Below are positions 34,033-42,564 of a stretch of DNA of 64,000 nt, piece by piece. The first letter of the stretch is position 1; each line of letters begins with the position of its first letter. This DNA comes from NP936 sp002726085 (GTDB lineage: Bacteria > Acidobacteriota > Vicinamibacteria > Vicinamibacterales > UBA8438), in assembly GCA_036012905.1 (NCBI GenBank), contig DASCQF010000074.1, positions 1 to 64,000 of the forward strand, in the 5' to 3' direction. The notes beneath the pieces were generated by a model. The model had not been told where the DNA came from. It saw only the letters and a list, made by a program, of their open reading frames with translations, and ran no database searches. The translations under genes were made by a program, and so were the position numbers.

Positions 34033-35109
34033 TTAGATATTGAAGAAGAACTCCGGAATCGACACGATGTATTTGAGGTTGAACAGCCACCGCGTCAGCA
34101 TCTTCACCGGCAGCGACAACATCAACAGAAACAGCAGAACAGTGACGTAGTAGCGTGTGGGCCCCAACTTCTCGTAGTACTTGGTGAGCCCCTTCTTGGC
34201 CAGCGCGGCCGGCAACACCACCATGTAGCCAATGGTCAGCAAGATTCCGAAGATCTCCCGGATGAACCAGTTCTCCGGCTGCGCCATCCCCAGCCCACGC
34301 ACCCAAATGAACTCGGACAACTGCACGTTGGTCAGCGCCTCGAGCTTGTGGATGTCCCAGAACTCGAAGGGACCGAAGAAGTTCCAGTTCGGCCCGCGCA
34401 AAAAGGTCCCCAGCACGATCAGCGACGACCAGAGCACGACGAACCCGAACAGGAAGATCGTGATCTCGACGCGACGCTCGTTGAAGGTGTAATACCCGTT
34501 TCCTTTCGGGTTCTTGTCGATGTAGGGAATCGCCATCAGCCCGACGATGATCAGCCCCGGCAGGACGACCCCGGCCAGCCACGGGTCGAAATAGACGAGC
34601 ATCTCCTGCAACCCGAGGAAATACCAGGGCGCCTTCGACGGGTTGGGGGTATTTGCGTTGTTGGCCGGCTGCTCGAGCGGCGCATCGAGCCCGATCGACC
34701 ACACGATGATGATGACTGTGCAGACGACCATCGCGATCAGCTCGATGTAGACCAGATCTGGCCACGTCCACACCCGGTCTTCCTCGTCCTTCTCGATCGG
34801 CGGCTCGCCGGCCGCGAGCCGCCGGTCGTTGCGCACCGCCTCGCGCATCGAATACCAGGTGAAGAACACCAGCAGAAAGATCAATCCCACAATCGGGACG
34901 TTGTCCGGCTTGGTGAGAATCAGATTGAAATTCTCGTCTGTCAGCCCAAAGCCGAAAAACACTGCCAGAAAGGCCATCAGGCCCCAGCCCCAGCTGTTCG
35001 AGGCAAACGCCTCCCGCTTCCAGACAATGAAGACAAGCGCCACGACCGTGGTGAGGAAAAACAGCCGCGGGTCTGCGAACAGGTCGATAAAGCTCTTGAG
35101 CTCGTCCAT
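34033..35109 (-). CDS. Cytochrome b subunit IV-like protein with extra membrane helices
   Basis: A 358-residue polytopic protein. The central part (about 165-230) resembles the C-terminal half of cytochrome b / subunit IV: NPSKAPWYFLGLQEML stands where the quinol-site PEWY motif normally lies, here APWY. Three helices come before it and about four after it, so the protein is longer than subunit IV (about 160 residues). It should complete the quinol-oxidation site with the b6-type subunit encoded just upstream. Similar extended subunits occur in menaquinol-linked complexes of several phyla. Confidence 0.87.
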   Translation of the reverse strand: MDELKSFIDLFADPRLFFLTTVVALVFIVWKREAFASNSWGWGLMAFLAVFFGFGLTDENFNLILTKPDNVPIVGLIFLLVFFTWYSMREAVRNDRRLAAGEPPIEKDEEDRVWTWPDLVYIELIAMVVCTVIIIVWSIGLDAPLEQPANNANTPNPSKAPWYFLGLQEMLVYFDPWLAGVVLPGLIIVGLMAIPYIDKNPKGNGYYTFNERRVEITIFLFGFVVLWSSLIVLGTFLRGPNWNFFGPFEFWDIHKLEALTNVQLSEFIWVRGLGMAQPENWFIREIFGILLTIGYMVVLPAALAKKGLTKYYEKLGPTRYYVTVLLFLLMLSLPVKMLTRWLFNLKYIVSIPEFFFNI

Positions 35110-35124
35110 ATATCGATTACCCGG

Positions 35125-35138
35125 CTTCTGACTTCTCG
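35125..35138 (+). repeat. Tandem heptamer repeat, CTYCTGN family
   Basis: Two units, CTTCTGA and CTTCTCG, in the 39-base gap between the two cytochrome b genes of the operon, so the repeat is transcribed within the mRNA. Confidence 0.5.
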
Positions 35139-35148
35139 AACATTCAGC

Positions 35149-35964
35149 CTAGAGCGGTCCTGATATCCCGCCATCTTTCCGCACCCGCCAGAAATGCACC
35201 GCCATCAGGAAGCCGATCGCCAGCGGCAGTCCAACGCAGTGCAGCACATAAAACCGCAACAACGCCCCCTCGCCGACGAACGTGCCGCCCAGCAGCGCAA
35301 AGCGCACGTCGTCGGCTATGTGCACCAGCGGCACGTCGCCCAGCGCTATCAGGGAGACCAGAGGGCCCTCGTGGCCCAGGAACGGTGTCGCTCGCGCCAT
35401 GCTCGAGCCGACCGTGATCGCCCAGATCGCCAACTGGTCCCACGGCAGCAGATAGCCAGTAAAGGACAGCAGCAGGGTCAGCACCAGCATGATGACGCCG
35501 ACATTCCAGTTGAATTCCCGTGGCGGTTTGTAGGACCCGGTCATGAAGACCCGGAACATGTGCAGCCAGACCGTGATGACCATCGCATGGGCGCCCCACC
35601 GGTGCATCTCCCGCATGATGCCGAGCGGCACGTGCTCGCGCAGACTCACGATGTCCGCGTAGGCATATTCCAGGGTCGGTCGGTAGTAGAACATCAACAG
35701 CAAGCCAGTGAAGGTCAGCTGCAGGAACAGGAAGAAGCTGAGCCCCCCCATGCACCAGGTGTAGCGCATCCGGACGCCCGACTTCCGCAACCGCACCGGG
35801 TGCATGTGCAGAAACACGTTCGACAGCATGACCAGTACCCGGTTCCGGTCATTTATCGGCGCGGTATGTCTAAAGATCGACGTCCAGATTTGCGTCTCGG
35901 TGAGCCAGTCCCACGCGCGCACCAGTGCAGGGGGCTTCGGTTCGATCGTCTTCGTGTCAGCCAT
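35149..35964 (-). CDS. Cytochrome b6-type subunit
   Basis: A 271-residue protein with four main helices. Haem ligands are His 121 and His 135 on one helix and His 242 and His 257 on another; spacings 14 and 15 are those of b6 rather than mitochondrial cytochrome b, and the C-terminus RKDGGISGPL also matches b6. Cys 71 in YTWCMGG aligns with the b6 cysteine that binds the extra haem c(i). It should carry two b haems plus that haem and oxidise quinol, probably menaquinol. The start is 6 bases after the Rieske stop. Confidence 0.95.
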   Translation of the reverse strand: MADTKTIEPKPPALVRAWDWLTETQIWTSIFRHTAPINDRNRVLVMLSNVFLHMHPVRLRKSGVRMRYTWCMGGLSFFLFLQLTFTGLLLMFYYRPTLEYAYADIVSLREHVPLGIMREMHRWGAHAMVITVWLHMFRVFMTGSYKPPREFNWNVGVIMLVLTLLLSFTGYLLPWDQLAIWAITVGSSMARATPFLGHEGPLVSLIALGDVPLVHIADDVRFALLGGTFVGEGALLRFYVLHCVGLPLAIGFLMAVHFWRVRKDGGISGPL

Positions 35965-35970
35965 GTTCGC

Positions 35971-36657
35971 CTAAATCTGAAGGAAGGACTCCGGCTCGGT
36001 CCACTGCCCCAGTTCCTCTTGAAACTTCCGGCTCTTGTCGATGAGGATCTGACCGTCTTCGGCCAGGACGATGCGCGTCCGCTCCAGCGGCCGCGGGGCC
36101 GGACCCTCGAAATTGATGCCGGTCGGGCGGAACCCGCTGCCGTGGCAGGGGCACTTGAACTTGTTCTCGGCCGACAGCCAGTTTGGAGTACAACCCAGAT
36201 GCGTACAGCTCGTAAACAGCGCGTAGAATCCCGGAGCCTCGTTCGTGTAGTCGTTGTCGGTACGTACGACCCACACGCCGTCCGAGTCCTTGAAGCGTTC
36301 GTCGACTCCCTCCCCGTAATCCTCCGGGAACCCGACTGTGAACTGCTGCGGCGGTTCGTTGAGCACATTCGGGAACATGAAGCGGCCGGTCGCGGCAAGG
36401 CACCCCGCAGACGCCGCGGTGAACGCCCCCCAGGCGAGCCCCATCCAGCCACGCCGACCCATCAGCGGCGACGTGTCGTCATCAACCTTCGCCTTCGGCT
36501 TTGGGGCGGGACGCGCAGCGGCCGTGGTCGTGCGGCCGGCAAGCTTGGCGTCATTCCCCGCTGCTGCGGCAGCCGGCTTCGCCGCAGCCGGTCTCGGCGC
36601 CGGCTTTTCCACCGCCGGTGCATCTCCCGCCGGAGTATTCTTTGGTTCGTCAGCCAT
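35971..36657 (-). CDS. Rieske iron-sulfur subunit of the quinol oxidoreductase
   Basis: A 228-residue protein. The first 65 residues are rich in Ala, Pro and Lys; a twin-arginine-like GRRGWMGLAW and a hydrophobic anchor follow (about 66-95). The cluster site is CTHLGC at 151-156 and CPCHGSGF at 169-176, with Cys 156 and Cys 171 as the disulfide pair. It passes electrons from quinol to the cytochrome c subunit. The low-complexity N-terminus is much longer than in b6f or bc1 Rieske proteins and would remain in the cytoplasm. Confidence 0.95.
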   Translation of the reverse strand: MADEPKNTPAGDAPAVEKPAPRPAAAKPAAAAAGNDAKLAGRTTTAAARPAPKPKAKVDDDTSPLMGRRGWMGLAWGAFTAASAGCLAATGRFMFPNVLNEPPQQFTVGFPEDYGEGVDERFKDSDGVWVVRTDNDYTNEAPGFYALFTSCTHLGCTPNWLSAENKFKCPCHGSGFRPTGINFEGPAPRPLERTRIVLAEDGQILIDKSRKFQEELGQWTEPESFLQI

Positions 36658-36707
36658 TTCTGTGTCTCATCATCACGATCGCCTACCTCGAGGGGCGCAC
36701 ACCCGGC

Positions 36708-37646
36708 CTATTGTTGCTCCGCGGCGTAGCGACTGACCGGGGATATCTCGAGCGCTTCGAGCGTCTCCATCGCCGCCTGCCGCACCTTCAAGCTCTGGTC
36801 TGCCTCGGCAAGCGCGGCTACAGGCGCCCGAAAATTCTCGCCCACGCTGACCGCACCGAGCGCCGCCACGGCCCGCAGCCCGCTAATCATCACTTCGCTC
36901 GCCGGCTCTGCGAGTGTGTCCGACGTTACCAACCCTGCGACGTAGTCCCGGTCGAGCATCCGACCGAGCACCGTAGCGCCGCGTCCATCGCCATGACGCG
37001 CCAGTGCGATCGCGGCGTTCCACTGCACGTCCGGTGCCGGATCGCCGAGCGCGGCGCGTAGCGTAATGTGCGTTCCGTCGTCCGGCAACGCTCCCAGCGC
37101 GTAGACGACCATCTTGCGCACACCGGCATCCTGTGACTGATACATCTCCGCGAGGCGTGGCACCACCGCTGCATCACCCAGGGAGGCAAGCGCCCAGATC
37201 ACGCTGATAGCGGTCTCTGTGTCTGCGTCGGCTTCGTTCAGCGCCTCGGTCAACGTCGCAACCGTCTCGGGCGGCGGGGCCTGGAGTCGCCCGATCGCCA
37301 ACGCAAGATATCGCCGAACTCGCGGATCGTCGCCCTTCGACTCCACGAACGCCCGGACCAGGGCTGGCGCCAGATCCGGATACTGCAGCTCCGTGTCTGG
37401 CTCACCCATCAGCCGAGACAATTCGAAGGCTGCGGGCCATCGCCGCTCGCGTCCGCCGCTCCGCACCTCGGAGAGATACTCCTCTGGTGTCCGATCGTCG
37501 GCAACCATCATGCGAAAGCCGCCGTAGATCGCTGCGACGACGGCAACCACCGCGAGGGGGACGAGGAAGAACTGGACAGCGAGGGACGGCGCAGCCGCAA
37601 GCGGACTGACCGGGCGCGCGGGTTCGCGCTCGTCAAGCTTCTGCAT
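36708..37646 (-). CDS. Membrane-anchored HEAT-repeat protein
   Basis: A 312-residue protein. One transmembrane helix (about 23-46) is followed by HEAT-like helical repeats, e.g. PALVRAFVESKGDDPRVRRY, TAISVIWALASLGDAAVVPR and GVRKMVVYALGALPDD. It is the first gene of the operon with the Rieske, cytochrome b and cytochrome c genes, 50 bases before the Rieske start. HEAT proteins usually bind other proteins, so a role in assembly or stability of the complex is likely but inferred from position only. Confidence 0.85.
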   Translation of the reverse strand: MQKLDEREPARPVSPLAAAPSLAVQFFLVPLAVVAVVAAIYGGFRMMVADDRTPEEYLSEVRSGGRERRWPAAFELSRLMGEPDTELQYPDLAPALVRAFVESKGDDPRVRRYLALAIGRLQAPPPETVATLTEALNEADADTETAISVIWALASLGDAAVVPRLAEMYQSQDAGVRKMVVYALGALPDDGTHITLRAALGDPAPDVQWNAAIALARHGDGRGATVLGRMLDRDYVAGLVTSDTLAEPASEVMISGLRAVAALGAVSVGENFRAPVAALAEADQSLKVRQAAMETLEALEISPVSRYAAEQQ

Positions 37647-37758
37647 GAGTGCGTCGGGATAGCCGAGAGCTCCTATTTACACCTATGCCGCCGGCATTTG
37701 TGCCTTTGGTCACAAGCGCTGTCAGAGCGTTACAACATCAACACCAAACAACGGTGGG

Positions 37759-37787
37759 ATCTTACTATGGTTCCCCAGAGCGGTCAA
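37759..37787 (-). promoter_or_regulatory. Sigma70-type promoter of the quinol oxidoreductase operon
   Basis: On the minus strand, TTGACC (37787-37782), a 17-base spacer and TAAGAT (37764-37759) lie about 110 bases upstream of the HEAT-repeat gene. The -35 matches five of six and the -10 four of six positions; the same TTGACC occurs at the tRNA promoter. Confidence 0.55.
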
Positions 37788-37869
37788 CCCGACACCACCC
37801 GTTACCCGCTCATTCCGCTGACCTTACGCCAGCTGCCGTGGCCTGGGGAACATCCCGTGATTGGGCGAT

Positions 37870-38421
37870 TCAGATCCGAGGCAGCGTCACCTCGCGCTGT
37901 GCCTGATACTTCCCGTGCTTGTCGGCGTACGACGTCTCGCAACGCTCGTCGCTCTGGAAGAACAGGACCTGCGCGATCCCCTCGTTCGCGTAAATCTTCG
38001 CCGGGAGCGGCGTGGTGTTCGAAATCTCGAGCGTGGCCGTCCCCTCCCACTCCGGTTCGAACGGAGTGACATTGACGATGATGCCGCATCGCGCGTAGGT
38101 CGACTTGCCGAGACAGACTGTCAGTATGTCTCTGGGAATGCGGAAATACTCGACCGTTCGAGCCAGCGCGAACGAGTTGGGCGGCACAATGCACACGTCG
38201 GCCTTGACATCGATGAACGAACGCGGGTCGAAGGCCTTTGGGTCTATCAGGGTGCTATTGATGTTGGTAAAGATCTTGAACTCGTCCGCCACCCTGATGT
38301 CATACCCGTAGGACGACAGCCCGAACGACACGACGTCCTCGCGCACCTGGCACTCGACAAACGGCGAGATCATGCCGCCGCGGGCCATTTCCTTGATCCA
38401 CCGATCCGATTTGATACTCAT
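37870..38421 (-). CDS. dcd: dCTP deaminase
   Basis: A 183-residue protein, about ten shorter than E. coli Dcd. Conserved regions include MSIKSDRWIKEMA at the start, FGLSSYGYDIRVADEF, GKSTYARCGIIVNVTPFEPEWEG and IYANEGIAQVLFF. It deaminates dCTP to dUTP to feed thymidylate synthesis; some relatives also cleave dUTP. The structured repeat at 38429 begins 8 bases upstream of the ATG, where the promoter or ribosome site would be expected, so expression signals may overlap the repeat. Confidence 0.95.
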   Translation of the reverse strand: MSIKSDRWIKEMARGGMISPFVECQVREDVVSFGLSSYGYDIRVADEFKIFTNINSTLIDPKAFDPRSFIDVKADVCIVPPNSFALARTVEYFRIPRDILTVCLGKSTYARCGIIVNVTPFEPEWEGTATLEISNTTPLPAKIYANEGIAQVLFFQSDERCETSYADKHGKYQAQREVTLPRI

Positions 38422-38428
38422 TTTCTAG

Positions 38429-38516
38429 GTGGGGCGCTGCCCCACACCCCGACTCGTCGCTAGTGGGACCCCATCGCCCCACGCCGCTTCCTCGCGGGCG
38501 CGCACGTGCGCGCCGC
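38429..38516 (+). repeat. Structured dispersed repeat, copy 2
   Basis: Aligns with 24188-24275. The first hairpin is GTGGGGC-GCT-GCCCCAC, so the outer pair C:G of copy 1 is replaced by G:C, a compensating change. The GGCGCGCACGTGCGCGCC palindrome is perfect over 18 bases here. It lies between dcd and the DUF2905 gene. Confidence 0.7.
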
Positions 38517-38574
38517 CAGCCCAAGCTTTTGACTCTTGGCTCTAGGCTTTGGGCGCTCCACACGCTGTTGAAGC

Positions 38575-38628
38575 CGGCGAAGCCCTCCGGCTTCTCCTGA
38601 CTCCTGTCTCCTGTCTCCCGACTCCTGG
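38575..38628 (+). repeat. Compound repeat: GAAGCC-CTCC-GGCTTC hairpin plus tandem heptamers, copy 2
   Basis: The hairpin is followed by five tandem heptamers (CTCCTGA, CTCCTGT, CTCCTGT, CTCCCGA, CTCCTGG). The first 35 bases are identical to the reverse complement of the copy at 47661-47704. It ends just before the DUF2905 gene stop. Confidence 0.8.
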
Positions 38629-38638
38629 AGCATACGGA

Positions 38639-38833
38639 TCATCGTCTCCACCACATCAACAGCAGCGTCAGGGCGACGCTCGCCAGCACCGATGTCGCGA
38701 TCGGGATATACACGGTCAGGTTGTCACGCCGATACACGATGTCACCCGGCAGCCGTCCCAGGGGCAACCCGAGCATCAGCAGCGCGCCGACCCCTGCCAG
38801 CGCCAGGCCGGTCACGACCAGGATCTTTCCCAT
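38639..38833 (-). CDS. DUF2905 small membrane protein
   Basis: I use the ATG at 38833 (64 residues). Two hydrophobic helices frame LPLGRLPGDIVYRRDN, the conserved core of the DUF2905 family. Function is unknown; it is often a neighbour of nucleotide or DNA repair genes. It follows ndk by 45 bases on the same strand. Confidence 0.85.
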   Translation of the reverse strand: MGKILVVTGLALAGVGALLMLGLPLGRLPGDIVYRRDNLTVYIPIATSVLASVALTLLLMWWRR

Positions 38834-38878
38834 CGGCCCCTGATCGTTGCCCCGCTCCGCACGCGGGCGCAAGCATCG

Positions 38879-39292
38879 CTAACCCAACTCGACGCCGCGG
38901 AAGAAATAGCCGAGCTCGAACGCCGCGGTCTCCGGCGCATCGGAACCATGCGTCGCGTTGTGCTCGATGGAGCTGCCGAACTGCCGCCGCAGGGTCCCCT
39001 CATCGGCCTTGGCCGGGTCGGTGGCCCCCATCAGCGTACGCCAGCGCGTGATGGCGTCGAGCGACTCGAGCGCCAGCACGACGGCCGGTCCAGACGACAT
39101 GAAGGTCGTCAGGCTGTCAAAGAAAGGCCGCTCGCGGTGAACCGCGTAGAAGCCCTCCGCGTCGGTCTTGGTCAACCGCACCAGCCGCATCCCACGCAGG
39201 CTGAAGCCTGCCTCGTTGACTCGCTGCAAGATGGCCCCCGTGTGGCCGGCCAACACCGCGTCGGGTTTGATAATCGCAAACGTGCGTTCCAT
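38879..39292 (-). CDS. ndk: Nucleoside diphosphate kinase
   Basis: From the ATG at 39292 the protein has 137 residues. It starts MERTFAIIKPDAV, and the phosphorylated His 115 lies in ATHGSDAP; the usual serine after HGSD is alanine. It balances nucleoside triphosphate pools. It sits between the 2-oxoacid:ferredoxin oxidoreductase beta gene upstream (69 bases) and DUF2905 downstream. A ndk-sucCD link is common in bacteria because succinyl-CoA synthetase makes GTP or ATP. Confidence 0.97.
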   Translation of the reverse strand: MERTFAIIKPDAVLAGHTGAILQRVNEAGFSLRGMRLVRLTKTDAEGFYAVHRERPFFDSLTTFMSSGPAVVLALESLDAITRWRTLMGATDPAKADEGTLRRQFGSSIEHNATHGSDAPETAAFELGYFFRGVELG

Positions 39293-39361
39293 ACATCTCC
39301 GTTCATCCTCGAACACCCCTGGCGCCCGGCTGTGCCCCTGGGCTGCCAGACCGTAACCCCT

Positions 39362-40405
39362 CTAGCCGAGTGCCTCCATGATCTCGTTCAGCACCGATTC
39401 CGGCGGCCGCACCTGATTCTGCGGCAGCGCGGCCAGCGGCTCGTCCACGAGGTTCAGCGTCGCCAGGAAGTCTTCTGCCTTGGGCTCGACATAGACGAGA
39501 CCTGTCGCGAACTCGCCCCGCTCGTGGGTCTCGTGCAGCACCCGGAGCGCCCGCATCTTGTCTGTCGGGTCGTAGCCATCGTCGAGCTTTTTCAGGTAGA
39601 GGTGGGACCCATCGTGTAGCCTCACCTCTTGCGTCGTGCCCGGCTCGTAATCCACGTTGATGTCCTCGAAGTACGGCACGAAATCGAGCTCCTCCAACGG
39701 ATCGTCGTGACTCTTCAGATACGCATAGCTCTTGGTCGAGCCCTCATGGTCGTTGAAAGTCACGCAGGGCGAGAGCACATCGATCATGGCTGTGCCGCGA
39801 TGACCGATCGCCGCCTTCAGCACCGCCGTCAGCTGCTTCTTGTCTCCCGAGAACGAGCGCGCCACGAAGGTCGCCCCAAGTTGGATGGCCAGCGCGCAGG
39901 TGTCGATGGGTGGCAGGTCGTTGACCACACCCGTCTTCAGGGTGGAACCCATATCGGCGGTTGGCGAAAACTGCCCCTTCGTCAGACCGTAGCACCCGTT
40001 GTCCTCGATGATGTAGATCATCGGAATATTCCGCCGCATCAGATGCACGAACTGCCCAATCCCAATCGCCCCGGTGTCGCCGTCGCCGCTCACACCGATT
40101 GCCACAAGGTCTTTGTTGGCGAGCAACGCACCAGTGCCGACCGATGGCATCCGGCCATGCACGGAGTTGAAACCGTGGGAGGACCCAAGGAAATACGCCG
40201 GACTCTTGCTCGAGCAACCGATGCCGGACAGCTTCACGACCTTTGTGGGGTCGACCCCCATACTGAAGCACGCGTCGATGATCCGTTCCGATATGGCATT
40301 GTGCCCGCACCCAGCGCACAGGGTGGTCTTGCTGCCGCGGTACACTGGAAGCTCGAGGCCGAGCCTGTTGCTCTTCTTCTTGGGAGTGGGTATCGCTGTA
40401 GCCAC
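39362..40405 (-). CDS. korB: 2-oxoacid:ferredoxin oxidoreductase, beta subunit
   Basis: A 347-residue protein. Cysteines in TTLCAGCGH (30 and 33) and a later CSSKS belong to the iron-sulfur site, and GDGDTGAIG at 107-115 with DNGCYGLTKGQFSPT binds thiamine diphosphate. It works with the alpha subunit encoded 68 bases upstream to decarboxylate a 2-oxoacid and reduce ferredoxin. Its position next to sucCD points to 2-oxoglutarate as substrate and succinyl-CoA as product. Confidence 0.93.
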   Translation of the reverse strand: MATAIPTPKKKSNRLGLELPVYRGSKTTLCAGCGHNAISERIIDACFSMGVDPTKVVKLSGIGCSSKSPAYFLGSSHGFNSVHGRMPSVGTGALLANKDLVAIGVSGDGDTGAIGIGQFVHLMRRNIPMIYIIEDNGCYGLTKGQFSPTADMGSTLKTGVVNDLPPIDTCALAIQLGATFVARSFSGDKKQLTAVLKAAIGHRGTAMIDVLSPCVTFNDHEGSTKSYAYLKSHDDPLEELDFVPYFEDINVDYEPGTTQEVRLHDGSHLYLKKLDDGYDPTDKMRALRVLHETHERGEFATGLVYVEPKAEDFLATLNLVDEPLAALPQNQVRPPESVLNEIMEALG

Positions 40406-40473
40406 GGTGCGTCCTTTTCGATGTGTCGTGTGTCTCTGTTCGATCCCGAGAGCAAGAGAGTCGCGCGAAGGCC

Positions 40474-42369
40474 CTACTCGCCGCCGACCCCAGCGTCGTG
40501 CGGGCTCGGTCCATCCGCCACCGCGTACTGGACCCGGTAGCCCTCCTGAATCAGGATGTCGTCGGTGATGGTGCGCGCGGCGACCGGCTCTCCGGCGTAG
40601 TTCAGGACGCTTCGGAGCCGCCCCGCCAGCTCGGCTCGCAGCTCGAGCCGCATCAACGTCGCCATCTGCGCATCACGGTTCTGCTCGACCACATATACAC
40701 GGTCGTGCCGCTCGATGAACGACGCGAGGGCAGACCGAAACGGGTAGGCCCGCAACCGATAATACGAGGTGCGCACGTCGGCCTCTTCTTTCAGCTGATC
40801 GCGACTCTCGACCACGGCCCAGTGTGTGGTGCCATACGCGATGATGCCGACCCGCGCCCTCCGGTTGATCTCCACGATCGGAGCCGGCATCCAGTTGCGC
40901 GCGGTCTCGAACTTGCGCGTCAACCGATCGACGTTTTTCCGGTAATCGTCCGAGCGCTCGCTGTACTGACCCCAGTCGTTGTGGCCGGACCCCCGGCAGA
41001 AATACGCCGGCATCTCGTTCCCAGGAACCGACCGATAGGGAATGCCGTCGCCATCCACGTCCCGATAGCGCCCAAACCGCCCGATCCGCTCGAGGGCTTC
41101 TGCGTCGAGCAACTTGCCCCGGTCGATCGGCTTGGACGGATACTCGAACTTGGGTGACATCCACGTGTTCATGCCCAGATCCAGGTCGCTCAGCACGAAG
41201 ATCGGCGTTTGAAAACGCTCCGCGAGGTCGAACGCCGTCACCGCCATGGAATAGCACTCATCCGGTGAAGACGGGAACAGGAGCGGGTGACGGGTGTCCC
41301 CGTGAGAGAGGAACGCCGTCGACAGCACGTCACCCTGCGCCGTCCGCGTCGGCAACCCGGTCGCCGGTCCCACACGCTGAACGTCAAATATCACTGCCGG
41401 GACCTCGGCGTAGTAGCCGAGACCGGCAAACTCACCCATTAGCGAGATTCCGGGTCCCGACGTCGCCGTCATCGACCGCCCTCCCGCCCAACCGGCGCCA
41501 AGCGCCATGCCGAGCGCCGCGATCTCATCCTCTGCCTGCACGACGGCGAAGGTCGCCTTGCCCGTCTCTTTGTCGACCCGGTACTTGCGCAGATAGTCGA
41601 TGAGCGTCTCGCAGAGCGACGACGACGGTGTGATTGGATACCAGGTGACGACGGTCACTCCCGCCATCATGCAGCCGATGGCGGCGGCGGAGTTGCCGTC
41701 GATCAGGATGCGCCCCTGGTTCTCGTCCATCGCCTCAATGAGACACGGATCCCGCTTTTCGAGATGCTCTTTGGCGAACGCATAGCCGGCATCGAGCGCC
41801 TGCCGGTTGATGGCCACGACCTTCTCCTTGTTTCCGAACTGCTTGCGCAGAGCGGCCTCCATCTGGTCGAGCTCGATCCCGAGCAGCCGCGCCAATACAC
41901 CGTCATAGATCATGTTGCGGACACGACGGCGCAACTTGACGTCCCGGGACACTTCGGCGACCAGCTTTTCGAACGGCACCGGGTAGAACACGACGTCGCT
42001 GCGCACGCTGTTCAGCTTCAGCGGCTCGTCGTAGATCACCGCGGAGCCCGCATCGAGATTGAGCACATCCTCCTGCGCCGTCTCCGAATTCATCGCGACA
42101 AGGATCTCGGACTTCTTCTTCCAGCCGATATAGCCGTTCTTGTTGACTCGGATCGTGAACCAGGTAGGCAGACCGGCGATATTCGACGGGAACAAGTTCT
42201 TGGCCGAAACGGGCACGCCCATCTGAAAAATCGAGCGTAGCAGCACGAGGTTGGCGGTCTGGCTACCCGAGCCGTTCACCGTCGCGACCTGGACGGTGAA
42301 ATCATTGACGCTGAACTCGATGGATGGTTCGGATGGACGCTCTTCGCCTGCGACGTCGGACGCGGACAT
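40474..42369 (-). CDS. korA: 2-oxoacid:ferredoxin oxidoreductase, fused gamma-alpha subunit
   Basis: A 631-residue protein. The gamma domain comes first (about 20-195, TVNGSGSQTANLVLLRSIF) and the alpha domain follows (about 215-600, GNSAAAIGCMMAGVTVVTWY and TATSGPGISLMGEFAGLGYY). This gamma-alpha fusion is typical of 2-oxoglutarate:ferredoxin oxidoreductases. Together with KorB it replaces the NAD-linked 2-oxoglutarate dehydrogenase complex. It follows sucD by about 195 bases, which contain no gene. Confidence 0.94.
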   Translation of the reverse strand: MSASDVAGEERPSEPSIEFSVNDFTVQVATVNGSGSQTANLVLLRSIFQMGVPVSAKNLFPSNIAGLPTWFTIRVNKNGYIGWKKKSEILVAMNSETAQEDVLNLDAGSAVIYDEPLKLNSVRSDVVFYPVPFEKLVAEVSRDVKLRRRVRNMIYDGVLARLLGIELDQMEAALRKQFGNKEKVVAINRQALDAGYAFAKEHLEKRDPCLIEAMDENQGRILIDGNSAAAIGCMMAGVTVVTWYPITPSSSLCETLIDYLRKYRVDKETGKATFAVVQAEDEIAALGMALGAGWAGGRSMTATSGPGISLMGEFAGLGYYAEVPAVIFDVQRVGPATGLPTRTAQGDVLSTAFLSHGDTRHPLLFPSSPDECYSMAVTAFDLAERFQTPIFVLSDLDLGMNTWMSPKFEYPSKPIDRGKLLDAEALERIGRFGRYRDVDGDGIPYRSVPGNEMPAYFCRGSGHNDWGQYSERSDDYRKNVDRLTRKFETARNWMPAPIVEINRRARVGIIAYGTTHWAVVESRDQLKEEADVRTSYYRLRAYPFRSALASFIERHDRVYVVEQNRDAQMATLMRLELRAELAGRLRSVLNYAGEPVAARTITDDILIQEGYRVQYAVADGPSPHDAGVGGE

Positions 42370-42564
42370 TCAGGTTCCTCAGGGTGACGGCGTGGTGGTT
42401 GGCTGACTGGGACGTCGTCGTGCCCTCCACGACACCACGCAGACCAACCTTATTGTAGCATTTTCCGTTCAGATTCCGGGGCCAGGACGACCCGTCACGC
42501 CGTTGGTAGGGCTCGCGCGAAGCTGCGCCGAGGGTCTCCTCGCGACATCTCCAGACCGCCTGTC

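Noticed and set aside
35194..36729. A 511-residue open frame opposite the cytochrome b and Rieske genes
   Set aside because: It is antisense to two clear genes with intact haem and cluster motifs; composition is typical of a shadow frame.
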